Shown: one piece after another, positions 34,824 through 35,030 of the stretch
Position numbering within the stretch: position 1 is the stretch's first letter
Layout of the letters: each line of letters opens with the position of its first letter
NCBI GenBank assembly: GCA_016185545.1
Contig: JACPNJ010000003.1
Coordinates: 66,567-101,596, forward strand
Length of the DNA stretch: 35,030 bases
From: Candidatus Yanofskyibacteriota bacterium
GTDB lineage: Bacteria; Patescibacteriota; Minisyncoccia; 2-02-FULL-40-12; IGHO2-01-FULL-4-A
Reading direction: 5' to 3'
The notes under the pieces: model-generated
The model's input: the letters and a program-made list of their open reading frames with translations, nothing else
Told to the model about the DNA's origin: nothing
Databases searched by the model: none
Position numbers and translations under genes: made by a program

Positions 34824-34895
34824 CCCCCCATAGCTTAATTGGCAAAGCAGCGGACTCTTAATCCGTGTATCAAGGTTCGATTCCTTGTGGGGGGA
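34824..34895 (+). tRNA. tRNA-Lys(CTT)
   Basis: CCCCCCA/TGGGGGG acceptor, anticodon loop CTCTTAA. Confidence 0.9.
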
Positions 34896-35030
34896 CTACG
34901 GCTTCAAAATTTGCCGGCAGCGGCAATCGTTTGAGTCTTGAGTAGTATTGAGCGTGGTTATCTGTTTAGTAATCTTTTTGGACTGCTGGCGGTTCATGAA
35001 AGATTTTACAGGAACGTGAAAGATAGTATT

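Noticed and set aside
1-35030. Alternative genetic code (TGA read as Gly, as in some CPR lineages)
   Set aside because: Core genes (ftsH, rplS, gyrA) read through with standard code and in-frame TGA is used as an ordinary stop, e.g. genes ending 9871 and 30155.

Overview
Gene-dense bacterial window of about 35 kb. Small proteome, short intergenic gaps and gene content suggest Patescibacteria/CPR (inference only, no taxonomic marker search run). Recognisable genes: sugar-type ABC solute-binding protein (partial), SAM methyltransferase, gyrA split by an HNH-containing intein, two metallo-beta-lactamase-fold proteins, rpsA, a Nudix hydrolase, ftsH, a HAD hydrolase, deoC, a nucleoside phosphorylase, an RluA/RluD-type pseudouridine synthase, rplS, a radical SAM/SPASM enzyme beside a small Cys-containing peptide, an envelope cluster (3D domain, DUF11, CAP, sortase), three divergent HTH + LAGLIDADG-like proteins, and 8 tRNAs. 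The most notable non-gene signals are: (1) a family of CCCGTTAG/CCCGTACG palindromic elements that sit in-frame inside gyrA and the pseudouridine synthase gene, nest inside each other, and supply the apparent start codon of rplS; (2) two copies of a ~180-200 bp branched hairpin element with a conserved core and compensatory stem changes (6601-6784 and 18823-19028); (3) a candidate peptide/radical-SAM (RiPP-like) pair; (4) a candidate structured RNA at 13582-13748.
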